A stretch of DNA of 64,000 nucleotides from contig CP128386.1 of NCBI GenBank assembly GCA_030345135.1, positions 6,555,623-6,619,622 on the forward strand, read 5' to 3'. Every line of letters begins with the position of its first letter. Position 1 is the first letter of the stretch. The position numbers were made by a program, and so were the translations under genes. The notes below the pieces were generated by a model that ran no database searches, had not been told where the DNA came from, and saw only the letters and a list, made by a program, of their open reading frames with translations. Origin of the DNA: Chitinophagaceae bacterium DXS (lineage in GTDB: Bacteria; Bacteroidota; Bacteroidia; Chitinophagales; Chitinophagaceae). Below are positions 19,305-28,368 of the stretch, piece by piece.

Positions 19305-19538
19305 ATGGAAGATTTGATGCAACCTGATGGCAATAGCCTGATTCAGTTAACCACAATGAAGATGCCTTTCGGAAAATACAAGGATACTATCATCTGCAAT
19401 CTGCCTGTCTCATACCTCGAGTGGTTTCAACGCAAAGGCTTTCCAAAGGGAAAACTGGGCATGTTGTTACAGACTATGTATGAGATCAAATTAAATGGTT
19501 TGGAAGATTTGCTGAAGCCGTTGAAAGGAAGGTATTAG
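19305..19538 (+). CDS. DUF3820 family small protein
   Basis: A 77-residue protein if read from the ATG at 19305; a second ATG at 19317 gives 73. The core (MPFGKYKDTIICNLPVSYLEWFQRKGFPKGKLGMLLQTMYEIKLNGL) matches the DUF3820 pattern, which starts with an MPFGKYKG-like motif and ends in a helix. Upstream codons in the same frame show no conserved character and overlap a repeat, so I excluded them. Function unknown. Confidence 0.75.
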   Translation: MEDLMQPDGNSLIQLTTMKMPFGKYKDTIICNLPVSYLEWFQRKGFPKGKLGMLLQTMYEIKLNGLEDLLKPLKGRY

Positions 19539-19547
19539 CTCAAAAAT

Positions 19548-19625
19548 CAAAATTAAAAAGTCAAAAATTTCTGAACTATTGTTTTGGTTGCTGACAGCTA
19601 ATAGCTGATAGCTCACAGCTTTTAA
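19548..19625. repeat. Heptamer repeats between convergent genes
   Basis: AAAATC/AAAAGTC words at 19548-19570 are followed by four heptamers CTGACAG, CTAATAG, CTGATAG, CTCACAG at 19591-19618, ending 7 bp before the DUF4159 stop codon. They fill the whole gap between two convergent genes. Confidence 0.8.
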
Positions 19626-20249
19626 CTACCACGTCATCGCGTAAACAATAATATTCACACCAAATTTTGTGTTGTCTTCAGCCAGGAAGCGTTTGTTCCT
19701 GAAATCATAGTCCCACTCACAGCCATAATCTTTATTACTATAAAGCACACCAATGCGGCCATTTATTTCTATAGCTTTTAAATAATCATGCACCAGGTCA
19801 TCTCCCCATCCGTTGAGTTCAAATCCAGTGTTAGGCGGGCCTTTTTCGAAAGTAAAGAAGGAATGATAAATGGGGTGATTGTTCGGAATTTTCTTTAAAG
19901 CTTTGGGACCGAAGAGCGCATCCATTTGCGATTCAAATGATTTCGCGAACAATCCGTCAATATCATGATTACAGTCGTCAACAAAAACAAATCCACCATT
20001 TTGAACATACTTTTTGAAGTTGGCGGCTTCTTTTGAATCAAACTGGACCAGGCGGTGTCCACTCAGATAACAGAACGGATAAGAAAAAATTTCATCTGAG
20101 GAAAGATCAATCACATTCTCTTGTGTATTTATAGGGATTGTTGTGTATTCCAGCAAAGAATTAAGAATATTTGCGGGCATGCGCTGATCTGTATCCCAGT
20201 CGCCGGAACGGTATCTTAATCTTGTGAATGTAAATTTTGCTGCACTCAT
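19626..20249 (-). CDS. DUF4159 domain protein
   Basis: A 207-residue protein with DUF4159 character: FTFTRLRYRSGDWDTDQRMPANILNSLLEYT at the N-terminus, FVFVDDCNHDIDGLF in the middle, and RIGVLYSNKDYGCEWDY near the end. No signal peptide is seen in this copy. DUF4159 genes often lie next to MoxR/DUF58/BatA operons in Bacteroidetes; here it is divergent from that operon, with 246 bp between them. Biochemical role unknown. Confidence 0.8.
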   Translation of the reverse strand: MSAAKFTFTRLRYRSGDWDTDQRMPANILNSLLEYTTIPINTQENVIDLSSDEIFSYPFCYLSGHRLVQFDSKEAANFKKYVQNGGFVFVDDCNHDIDGLFAKSFESQMDALFGPKALKKIPNNHPIYHSFFTFEKGPPNTGFELNGWGDDLVHDYLKAIEINGRIGVLYSNKDYGCEWDYDFRNKRFLAEDNTKFGVNIIVYAMTW

Positions 20250-20495
20250 TGTCTGTTGGATAAAGATAAGCGGATAAAACTATACATCTTCACAAAGGCA
20301 CGACCGTTAATCTTCATATGAAATCATTTTTTATATAAAGAGATGGCCGCTTACAAACCTTATTTTACCTACCGGTTGTGTAATTTTTTTTAAGATGTTA
20401 TGTTTATTTTTAATTTTCTGGCTTGAAAATCAGGCGTTGTCTATTTAATGACCTGTTTGTAATGAGAAAAATTAATAACACACAAACCGCTTATC

Positions 20496-21494
20496 TTGAT
20501 CACAAACGAAACATCCTTACAGGAACTGTTGCAAAAACTAACTCGGTTAAAAAAAGAGATACAGAAAGTTATTGTGGGGCAGGATCACATAGTGGAGGAA
20601 ATACTGGTGAGCCTTTTGGCTGGTGGTCATTGTTTGCTGGAGGGAGTTCCGGGGCTTGCAAAAACGCTTTTAGTGAGAACAATGGCTCAGGCGCTTCATT
20701 TATCCTTTAGAAGGGTACAATTTACGCCGGACCTGATGCCTACCGACATTCTCGGTACTGAGATCCTGGAGGAGGATCACGCAACCGGTAAGCGTTTTTT
20801 TAAATTCAACAAAGGTCCCCTGTTCGCCAACATTATCCTCGCTGATGAAATTAACAGAACGCCGCCTAAAACACAATCAGCTTTGCTGGAAGCGATGCAG
20901 GAATTTGAGATAACATACGGCGGCAAGACATATCCGTTAGACAGACCTTTCTTCATTCTCGCAACACAAAATCCTATCGAACAGGCTGGTACCTATCCAT
21001 TACCAGAGGCACAATTGGACCGTTTTCTGCTGTATGTGAAAATTGGTTATCCAACAGCAGAAGAGGAAACTGCGATCTTATCCAATACGACTGGTAATAA
21101 GAAAGCTGTTGTGGAAGCTGTTTTAGGCGCCGCGGAAATTCAGCAATTGCAAAGTCTTGTCAGGGATGTGAACATCAGTGATGAATTGGTTCAATACGTT
21201 GCCAATGTAATCCGCGCAACCCGACCTGATACAACCGAGGTAGCGTATGTAAAAGAATGGGTAAGATGGGGTGCGGGACCGCGTGCCGGACAAGCGTTGA
21301 TACTTACAGCAAAAGCGCGTGCATTGTTCAAAGGACGTTATTCTGTTACAATGGATGACATTAAAGCGATGGCCTATCCCGTATTAAGACATCGTATATT
21401 GATGAATTTTAAAGCGGATGCAGAGGGAATAAGCTCGGATAATGTGACGGAGAAACTGCTTACGACGATTAGGATAAACCCGGGATTGTCTTGA
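20496..21494 (+). CDS. MoxR-family AAA+ ATPase
   Basis: A 332-residue AAA+ chaperone-like ATPase with Walker A GVPGLAKT (about 51-57), Walker B IILADE (113-118), RTPPKTQSALLEAMQE and a sensor 1 ATQNP. The start is a TTG at 20496. No ATG lies between it and the upstream in-frame stop at 20463, and the N-terminus it gives has normal family length. The ATG at 20462 is in another frame. This is the first gene of a five-gene operon; MoxR proteins usually act on von Willebrand factor-domain partners encoded beside them. Confidence 0.93.
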   Translation: MITNETSLQELLQKLTRLKKEIQKVIVGQDHIVEEILVSLLAGGHCLLEGVPGLAKTLLVRTMAQALHLSFRRVQFTPDLMPTDILGTEILEEDHATGKRFFKFNKGPLFANIILADEINRTPPKTQSALLEAMQEFEITYGGKTYPLDRPFFILATQNPIEQAGTYPLPEAQLDRFLLYVKIGYPTAEEETAILSNTTGNKKAVVEAVLGAAEIQQLQSLVRDVNISDELVQYVANVIRATRPDTTEVAYVKEWVRWGAGPRAGQALILTAKARALFKGRYSVTMDDIKAMAYPVLRHRILMNFKADAEGISSDNVTEKLLTTIRINPGLS

Positions 21495-21604
21495 CCGGAG
21501 GTCTTGACCAGGATTTATGGGATCAGTGGATTGACAGGATTGAAAACAATTTGATCAATGGATCAAAAGAGGAAACAAATTAATAACCAGTATATAACGC
21601 AAAA

Positions 21605-21643
21605 AGCTGAAAGCTAATAGCCGACAGCCAATAGCTCCCAGCC
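21605..21643. repeat. AGCTGA/AGCCAAT heptamers ending at the DUF58 start codon
   Basis: Five heptamers (AGCTGAA, AGCTAAT, AGCCGAC, AGCCAAT, AGCTCCC) plus AGCC run up to the base before the ATG at 21644. They occupy the leader of the second gene in the MoxR operon. Confidence 0.85.
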
Positions 21644-22531
21644 ATGAGTAACTTGCTACAACCGAAAGTATTAATGTCCATCAAGGATCTGCAGTTGGCG
21701 GCGAAGACCACCATTGATGGATTTATGGCGGGTATTAACAAAAGCAATGTAAAAGGTACGGGGCTTGAATTTAGTCAGTACAGAAGTTATCAGCCCGGTG
21801 ATGATTTGCGTTGGCTGGACTGGAAGATGTTTGCGCGGTCCGATAGGTACTATATCCGTGAATCAGAAATTGAGACAAGTATTTCTGTAAAGATCCTGAT
21901 CGATGCAAGCAATTCAATGAAGCATTCTTGTGATGGCGTTAGCAAAATAGATTATGCACGCTATGCAGCAGCAGCTTTGGGCTACCTTGCAAATTTACAG
22001 GGCGATGCTATTGGCTTGTATGTCTTCCATGAAAATGACCTGTTTTCCTTAGCATCGCGAAAAGACCCTCAGCACATCACCCGGTTTTATCATGAACTGG
22101 AAAACCTGCAGCCTGCGGGAAAGTTCACGAGGGCCATCCATTACAAACACCTGTTTGCCGGCGAGCAAAAAAAGGAGTTGCTGATATTTATGACCGATTT
22201 TTACGAGCGTGATGGAGAAATATCAAAATTGCTCGATGTATTGTCTGCACTGCATCATGAAATAATTGTGTTTCACCTGGCTGCGGAAAATGAATTGAAT
22301 TTTGATTTTGGCGGATATACAACATTACAGGATCTTGAGACAGGAGAAACAATCAATATTAATAGTGCCCGCCAGAAAAATGAATACATTGAAAAAATGA
22401 ACAACCATCTTGCTGATTTGAGAATGCAGCAATTGGAAAAACATATATACTACAGCCTCATCAATATTAACCAGCCGATGGAAAAAGTATTGAGGGATTT
22501 TTTACAACAACGACAAAAAATGTTCATATAA
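21644..22531 (+). CDS. DUF58 domain protein (MoxR-operon, vWA-like)
   Basis: A 295-residue protein with DUF58 hallmarks: GTGLEFSQYRSYQPGDDLRWLDWKMFARSDRYYIRE, then a vWA-like IDASNSMKH metal site and later LLIFMTDFYERDGE. It has no membrane helix. The gene lies 149 bp after moxR and is followed almost directly by the BatA-like gene. The pair is likely a MoxR-regulated complex at the inner membrane. Confidence 0.9.
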   Translation: MSNLLQPKVLMSIKDLQLAAKTTIDGFMAGINKSNVKGTGLEFSQYRSYQPGDDLRWLDWKMFARSDRYYIRESEIETSISVKILIDASNSMKHSCDGVSKIDYARYAAAALGYLANLQGDAIGLYVFHENDLFSLASRKDPQHITRFYHELENLQPAGKFTRAIHYKHLFAGEQKKELLIFMTDFYERDGEISKLLDVLSALHHEIIVFHLAAENELNFDFGGYTTLQDLETGETININSARQKNEYIEKMNNHLADLRMQQLEKHIYYSLININQPMEKVLRDFLQQRQKMFI

Positions 22532-22532
22532 C

Positions 22533-24020
22533 TTGCTTCAGTTTGCACAACCGATATGGCTCTATGCAATTAGCGGAATTGCTGTTCCTATCGCGATACA
22601 TTTATGGAATGTAAAGCAGGGCAAAACATTGCGTGTAGGAAGTATTGCACTGATTGAAGAAAGCTCCCGGCAAACGTCCCGTAATCTGAAGCTCACCGAA
22701 CTTTTGTTGCTCGCACTGAGATGTTTATTAATCATTTTTTTGTCGCTACTGCTTGCTGGCCCGTTCTGGACCACATCAGGCAATAAACATGGAAAGGGCT
22801 GGTTGTTGATTGAGCAAGATAACATGCAGCTGGCTTATCAACAATATCCGAATCTTATTGACTCGCTTATACGTGAAGGTTATGATTTTCATTTTCTCGA
22901 TCATTCATTCAAAAAAGAAAAGTGGCCTGCAGCATTAAAGGAAGAATCAAGGACAGCTGCTATAAAGCACAATTACTGGACCTTACTGCAAATGCTTGAT
23001 GCAAATTTACCCGCCGGGGCGCAAGCATACATATTTGCGCCTAACCTGTTAAGGAATTTGGAAGGTCGCCGGCCAACACTAACACACGAAGTAAACTGGT
23101 TTCCTGTCCGGGGCAATCCGATTGATTCATTGCAGCTAATTGATGCCTGGACGAATGATGATAGTGTGCACGTTATTATTGCAAGAAGCGGTGATTCTGC
23201 TCTAACATACAACCAAACAGTATTAGCTAATGATGAAGCTTCCGCGGAAGGGATACAAGTGCAAAAGAATAATAATGCTATTGGTGTTTCACATCGCGAA
23301 AAGCATCTGATTGCAGATACTTCATCCATGATTATCACAGTATTTACGGATAAAAACAGAAGCGATGCCAATTATATCATAGCCGCGTTGAAAGCCATTC
23401 AGTCATTTTCAAAAAAGAATATAAAGATTGAACTGGTAAGTGATGCCCGTAACCTTCCCGCATTTCAGCATTGGTTGTTTTGGTTATCTGAAGCACCTGT
23501 GCCAAATACAAAAGCATTCGGTACTTTATTCCGGTACATATACGGAAACGAACAGTCCTTGCATTCCTGGATTGAAACGGGAAACTACGATGCGGGAGAT
23601 ATTCAGTTACAAAAGAGGATTTTATTTGACGATGGGCAAAATGGAAACAGGGTAGTTTGGAAAGATGGTTATGGTACGCCTTTACTTGTTGAAAGAAAGA
23701 ACGGTGACGTCAATGCTTACGAATTTTATAGCAGATTCAATCCATCATGGAATAATCTTGGATGGAGCAATACCTTTCCCGCTTTATTGATGGATCTACT
23801 TCTGGAAAAAGATATTATTAACACAAAGAACAAAACGGTTGATAACCGTGAAGTCGATCCGTCATTGTTGCAGTTTAGAGCTGTAAAAAATGAGGGCAAT
23901 AAAAGTAGTGTGATGACAGAATCAGCAGATCTTTCAAAACTGGCATGGCTGATTATTAGTGTATTGTTTTTATTGGAAAGATGGTTTTCATTACGCACTA
24001 AAAAAGTTGTTGTTGGTTAA
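22533..24020 (+). CDS. BatA-like N-terminal double-transmembrane-domain protein
   Basis: A 495-residue membrane protein. The start MLQFAQPIWLYAISGIAVPIAIHLWN and the second helix LTELLLLALRCLLIIFLSLLLAGPFW match the BatA N-terminal double-TM domain. A large periplasmic part follows, with a last helix near 472-487 (LAWLIISVLFLLERWF). The TTG at 22533 is supported because it reproduces the family N-terminus, and it lies 1 bp after the previous stop. The vWA metal motif of true BatA is not seen. Overlaps the next gene by one base. Confidence 0.8.
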   Translation: MLQFAQPIWLYAISGIAVPIAIHLWNVKQGKTLRVGSIALIEESSRQTSRNLKLTELLLLALRCLLIIFLSLLLAGPFWTTSGNKHGKGWLLIEQDNMQLAYQQYPNLIDSLIREGYDFHFLDHSFKKEKWPAALKEESRTAAIKHNYWTLLQMLDANLPAGAQAYIFAPNLLRNLEGRRPTLTHEVNWFPVRGNPIDSLQLIDAWTNDDSVHVIIARSGDSALTYNQTVLANDEASAEGIQVQKNNNAIGVSHREKHLIADTSSMIITVFTDKNRSDANYIIAALKAIQSFSKKNIKIELVSDARNLPAFQHWLFWLSEAPVPNTKAFGTLFRYIYGNEQSLHSWIETGNYDAGDIQLQKRILFDDGQNGNRVVWKDGYGTPLLVERKNGDVNAYEFYSRFNPSWNNLGWSNTFPALLMDLLLEKDIINTKNKTVDNREVDPSLLQFRAVKNEGNKSSVMTESADLSKLAWLIISVLFLLERWFSLRTKKVVVG

Positions 24021-26149
24021 TGAGCAGAGCTGTAAACCATATCATCCCCTCATTGCAAAAAAGGTGGAAAGCATCCGGGCTTATTCTGAATGCGTTTATT
24101 AGCCTCACGATTGCGGTGGTAATTATTGCGATCGTATTTGTTTTTAAACATCTTTCATTGTGGTGGTTGCTTCCTGCATGGATTGCCTGCTTTGCAGGCA
24201 GTTTATTTTTGCACAGGAAATGGCAGGTAAGTGAAACAGACGTAGTGGTTCATTTAAATACGATCTATCCGCAATTAGAAGCAAGTGTAAACCTTTTGCT
24301 GAAGCCGGAAAACGAGCGCAATGTTTTAGAGAACTTCCAGGTTGAAAAGCTGAACAGTGCATTGGGAAATGTTGATATTAAAAATCCTTTTCTCAAAAAA
24401 ATCCGTTCTGCTATTGTTGCTTTGATTGCTGCGTTGATTGCTTTTTTTCTCATTGTATACATAAAGCCATTACGACCTGGAGCCAAAGTAAATCATACTA
24501 TAAAAAATCAGCCTGCAGAAGGCGAAAGGTCATTGCCTGCCATTCGTGATGTGCATGTGATGATCACGCCACCATCCTATACTAAAAAAGCGAATACTAA
24601 CCAGGCATCATGGAACATTGTTGCTGAACAGAATGCAGCCGTAGAATGGAACATAAAAACAAATCTTCCGGTTGAAAAAGTTCAATTGATTTTTGATGAT
24701 TCAGCGGTGTTTAATTTGTCATCTGCAGTCAATGATAAACTCACCTGGAAGGGAAGCAAAACAATCACAAGGCCGGGATTTTACCAGGTTAAGCTGAACG
24801 GTCAGCTATCTGATCTGTACAAAATTGAAATGGTAAAAGATCAACCGCCGGTTATTGTTGTTAAATCACCCAAACCGTCTACCGTAATTGATTATGGCGA
24901 ACCGGCGAAAATAGAAGTGAATGCATCAATTACCGATGACTATGGTATTCAGCAGCGATATATAATGGCAACGGTTGCAAGTGGTAGTGGTGAAGCCGTA
25001 AAATTTAAAGAGCAGAAGATTGGGTTGCAGTATGTATCAGGTGCAAAAGCAAATGACATAAAGCTGCCTGTTACATTGCCATCATTAGGTATGCAGCCTG
25101 GTGATGAGTTGTATTTCTACATAGCAGCAACTGATAATAATAACCAGGAGAGCCGTTCGGATGTTTATATCATAACACTTGCCGACACCGCGCAGCTGAT
25201 GAGTTTGGATATAACGATCAACGCTTCTGATGTAAAGCCCGAATTTTTCAGAAGTGAAAGGCAGATCATTATTGAGACGGAACAATTGCTTCGTGAAAGA
25301 GATACGATTAGTGAAACAGCATTTAAAAACAGAAGTAATGATCTTGGTATTGATCAAAAATTACTTCGTTTGCGATACGGAAAATTTTTGGGTGAAGAAT
25401 CCGAAGGAAATATCGGAGAGGCCCACGACGACCATGATGAGCATGACCATGCTGAGACTGGGCAGTTTGGTAATGCCGCGGAAATACTGGATCAATTCTC
25501 ACACAAACATGATATAGCGGAAGATGCGACATTTTTTGATCCCGAAACAAAAAAACAGTTGAAGGCAACGCTTGCAGAAATGTGGAACGCAGAGTTAAGG
25601 TTGCGTACATTCAAGCCTGCAGAAGCATTGCCATTCGCCTATAAGGCACTGCGATTGCTGAAAGATCTTCAACAGAAATCAAGAGTATATGTGGGGAAAA
25701 CAAATATTAAAACACCGCCGCTGCAAAAGGAAAAACGACTGTCCGGAGATCTCAGTGGCATTGCGTCCCCTGAACTTCAAAGAAATAATGAGAAGCTAGT
25801 TAGTGAAGCGGATGTTTTCAAAGAGTCATTAGGCGTGCTGGAGCAACTAAAGACAGATCTTGTGGTATCTACCGGCGAGTTGGAATTATTACTTAGAGCA
25901 AGTGCAGGTTTGAGTAGGCATGCTGCGTCTAACCCTACCGGGTTTATGCATGCCCTGCAGTCAATGAAAAATATTACGATCAGTCTTGAAACAGGCAAAG
26001 CAATATCTAACAATGACATTGTTGTGGTGCAGAAGACATTGTATGAAATTATTCCTGCTCCGGCGAGGCGCCCGCGACAGGCGGGCAAAGGCGCAGACTT
26101 TTCACTCTCGGATACATATTTTAATAACCTGCAAAAACAACAGCATTAA
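24020..26149 (+). CDS. Large membrane protein of the MoxR operon (DUF4175-like)
   Basis: A 709-residue protein with two N-terminal membrane helix regions (about 20-60) and a third near 130-150 (AIVALIAALIAFFLIVYI). The periplasmic domain is beta-rich (RDVHVMITPPSYTKK, PPVIVVKSPKPSTVIDYGEPAKIEV), and a helical C-terminal half has a His/Asp-rich stretch (AHDDHDEHDHAETG). The layout resembles DUF4175-type proteins of Bacteroidetes MoxR operons; the assignment is from architecture and context. Start and stop both overlap neighbours by one base (TAATG). Confidence 0.7.
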   Translation: MSRAVNHIIPSLQKRWKASGLILNAFISLTIAVVIIAIVFVFKHLSLWWLLPAWIACFAGSLFLHRKWQVSETDVVVHLNTIYPQLEASVNLLLKPENERNVLENFQVEKLNSALGNVDIKNPFLKKIRSAIVALIAALIAFFLIVYIKPLRPGAKVNHTIKNQPAEGERSLPAIRDVHVMITPPSYTKKANTNQASWNIVAEQNAAVEWNIKTNLPVEKVQLIFDDSAVFNLSSAVNDKLTWKGSKTITRPGFYQVKLNGQLSDLYKIEMVKDQPPVIVVKSPKPSTVIDYGEPAKIEVNASITDDYGIQQRYIMATVASGSGEAVKFKEQKIGLQYVSGAKANDIKLPVTLPSLGMQPGDELYFYIAATDNNNQESRSDVYIITLADTAQLMSLDITINASDVKPEFFRSERQIIIETEQLLRERDTISETAFKNRSNDLGIDQKLLRLRYGKFLGEESEGNIGEAHDDHDEHDHAETGQFGNAAEILDQFSHKHDIAEDATFFDPETKKQLKATLAEMWNAELRLRTFKPAEALPFAYKALRLLKDLQQKSRVYVGKTNIKTPPLQKEKRLSGDLSGIASPELQRNNEKLVSEADVFKESLGVLEQLKTDLVVSTGELELLLRASAGLSRHAASNPTGFMHALQSMKNITISLETGKAISNNDIVVVQKTLYEIIPAPARRPRQAGKGADFSLSDTYFNNLQKQQH

Positions 26150-27870
26150 TGATGCAATGGAAATATATCGTGCTGGTGATCTGCTTATTATCTGCATCGT
26201 TTCTTTTTTGGAAAGAACTGCGCAGGGATAATAAGGCAAGATTATTTTGGCGGTTATTAGCATCAGCCGTTGCTGTAAGTAGTTTATACTTTCTAGCTGT
26301 TCCGTTAAAAACGCGGTCCGCCCGGACCGGACATAAAGAGGAGGCCGTTATACTCACCAACGGTTTCAGTAAGGATAGTTTAAACGCCTTTCTTCAACAA
26401 AAGAAGACAATTCCCGTATACCCCGTTAGAGAATACCTGGCAGGAAATCACCCGGCTGGAAAACTGTTTGTTTTTGGCGATGGCTTGTTAAAAGAAGAAT
26501 GGCAACAGCTTAGTGCTTCATCTGTCGAGTTTCATCCATCTCCAGTGCCCTTTGGTATTATCGATGCCCACTGGAACAAAAACGTCACAAATGGAAGCCC
26601 GTTAGTTATTCAGGGCACATTCAATAACAATTCATCACAAACTGTGCGCATCGCGCTCGAAGGTTTTGGAAAGGTGCTGGATACAGTTGAGTTATCTCCC
26701 CAAAAAAGAGCAACGTTTGAATTAAAGACTGTTCCTCTTCAACGGGGAAAAGCTGTTTTAGCTTTGCGTTTTGTGAATGGAAAAGATACAGTTCGCGAGC
26801 CAGTGCCATTTGAGGTTATCGGGTCCGGCAGATTACGCGTATTAGTGCTGGCATCTGCCCCCGGTTTTGAAAATCGCTTTCTTACCAACTGGCTGATTGA
26901 TAATGGTTATACCGCCGTTACACGGACAACTATCAGTAAGAATAAATTTCAACAAAGCTTTCTGGATACTAACAAGATAAACTTGAACTCGATTACCAGC
27001 AGCCTGCTCAATGGCTTTGATATCTTATTAGCTGATGGAACAGCCCTCGAAAATCTTACTTCGAGTGAGTTAAACGCTGTCAAACAACACGTTGCTGAAA
27101 ATGGGATGGGGTTGATTATTCAGGCTGACACGTTAACCAATAAGGATGCTTTTTATAAGACAGCTTTCTCTTTTGCTGCATCTAACAATCACAATAAACA
27201 GTCAGTTATTTTGCGAGGACCTGATATGGAATTTTTGCCTGCGCTTTCTATTGAACAACCATTACATCTCAAGCCGGTTGCCAATGTGCAGACCCTTATA
27301 TCGGATAAGGATAATAATATATTTTCTGCCGCAAGCTTGTATGGAGAAGGTAAAATTTTATTCAGCACGGTGCCTGGCACATATAACTGGATGCTGTCAG
27401 GCAATGCAAGCGATTATGCCCGCTATTGGTCCGTACTGCTGGAAAATGCTGTAGGAAGAAAAACTGAAACTATTTCGTATAACATAAATGGTCTTCCGTT
27501 AGTGAATGAACCGGTCAACATCCGTGCCTTTTCGGAGGATCAACCACAGCCACGGTCTGCAGGACAATTTATTGCATGGCGGCAGGATCCTGTTGCCTTA
27601 TTCAAATGGGATGGCAATTACTGGCCATTAAAAGCAGGCTGGCAAAATGTAGATGGTTTTAAATGGTATGCATATGACAGCGCAGATTGGAAGAACGTTC
27701 AAAGACAAAGACGAATGAATGAAAGCTATGAATACCTCTCTTCATTTAAGGAACAATCAATAACACCAGAGAACAATGAGGAAGAAAGAGATGCAATACC
27801 GGCTCTTTTTATCTGGAGCCTGTTTGTTGTATGTTGCATATTTCTTTGGATTGAGGGCAAGCTTTTCTAA
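26149..27870 (+). CDS. Membrane protein, last gene of the MoxR operon
   Basis: A 573-residue protein with two N-terminal membrane helices (YIVLVICLLSASFLFW and LLASAVAVSSLYFLAV) and one at the C-terminus (ALFIWSLFVVCCIFLWIEGKLF). The middle resembles a class I glutamine-amidotransferase-like fold used as a binding domain (RLRVLVLASAPGFENRFLTNWLID, FDILLADGTALENL, GMGLIIQADTL), without a clear catalytic triad. Alternative ATGs at 26149 and 26152. Translationally coupled to the preceding gene. Function unknown. Confidence 0.65.
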   Translation: MMQWKYIVLVICLLSASFLFWKELRRDNKARLFWRLLASAVAVSSLYFLAVPLKTRSARTGHKEEAVILTNGFSKDSLNAFLQQKKTIPVYPVREYLAGNHPAGKLFVFGDGLLKEEWQQLSASSVEFHPSPVPFGIIDAHWNKNVTNGSPLVIQGTFNNNSSQTVRIALEGFGKVLDTVELSPQKRATFELKTVPLQRGKAVLALRFVNGKDTVREPVPFEVIGSGRLRVLVLASAPGFENRFLTNWLIDNGYTAVTRTTISKNKFQQSFLDTNKINLNSITSSLLNGFDILLADGTALENLTSSELNAVKQHVAENGMGLIIQADTLTNKDAFYKTAFSFAASNNHNKQSVILRGPDMEFLPALSIEQPLHLKPVANVQTLISDKDNNIFSAASLYGEGKILFSTVPGTYNWMLSGNASDYARYWSVLLENAVGRKTETISYNINGLPLVNEPVNIRAFSEDQPQPRSAGQFIAWRQDPVALFKWDGNYWPLKAGWQNVDGFKWYAYDSADWKNVQRQRRMNESYEYLSSFKEQSITPENNEEERDAIPALFIWSLFVVCCIFLWIEGKLF

Positions 27871-27900
27871 GGGTTGGTAATTCAATGCCGTTTAGTTAAG

Positions 27901-28305
27901 CATACATCGTCAACTTTGGGAGATGTCTCCTCTCGTGCCAATGACAGATTTGTCTGTAGGCGGGCATTTGGAGCCTTTTTATCTGCGTTGTGCCGCGCTG
28001 AGTAACTGGTTGTTGCCAGTACTTAATGGCAATTATTATTACACTGAGAAACAGCCGGAGAAGAAGCATAGTTACACAGAGACTTTGCGATGGAGATCTG
28101 TCATCTCATTTTGATTGTGTATAGTACATGTTTTAGTCGACATGACGATGATTGCTCATCAGCAAAAGAAATTGAAGCAGTACTAATGACCAGTAACAAA
28201 TAGTGGTAGAAACTGCACTCGCATCGTCACCTCGACGCAGGAGAGGTCTCCCGAACATGATTCTGTTAAATTTTGTATTGGGCTATAAAACTTAGGCCTG
28301 TTTAG
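27901..28305. repeat. Solitary copy of the ~190-bp hairpin repeat, split by a ~200-bp insertion
   Basis: The left end at 27901-27936 (with CAACTTTGGGAGATGTCTCC) and the rest from 28137 (TCGACATGACGATGATTGCT onward) match a unit of the 39.6-41.3 kb array. About 200 unrelated bases (27937-28135) separate them at the TCGT/CGAC junction. The inserted segment carries AATGACAGAT near its left end and ATCTGTCAT near its right end. Confidence 0.75.
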
Positions 28306-28306
28306 T

Positions 28307-28358
28307 TATTCAATCCCACTGAAACAACGCATGATGAGGTGCTCAGTGGGATTGAATA
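28307..28358. terminator. Stem-loop between convergent MoxR operon and DUF885 gene
   Basis: Perfect 16-bp arms (TATTCAATCCCACTGA and its complement) surround a 20-nt loop. It lies 10 bp beyond the DUF885 stop codon and about 440 bp after the operon on the other strand, and probably terminates the minus-strand gene. Confidence 0.65.
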
Positions 28359-28368
28359 TTGTTGAACA

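Noticed and set aside
20423-20710. A 95-codon frame overlapping the start of the MoxR gene, beginning near an ATG at 20462
   Set aside because: It is out of frame with MoxR, has low-complexity content, and the MoxR frame keeps its family sequence right from the TTG.
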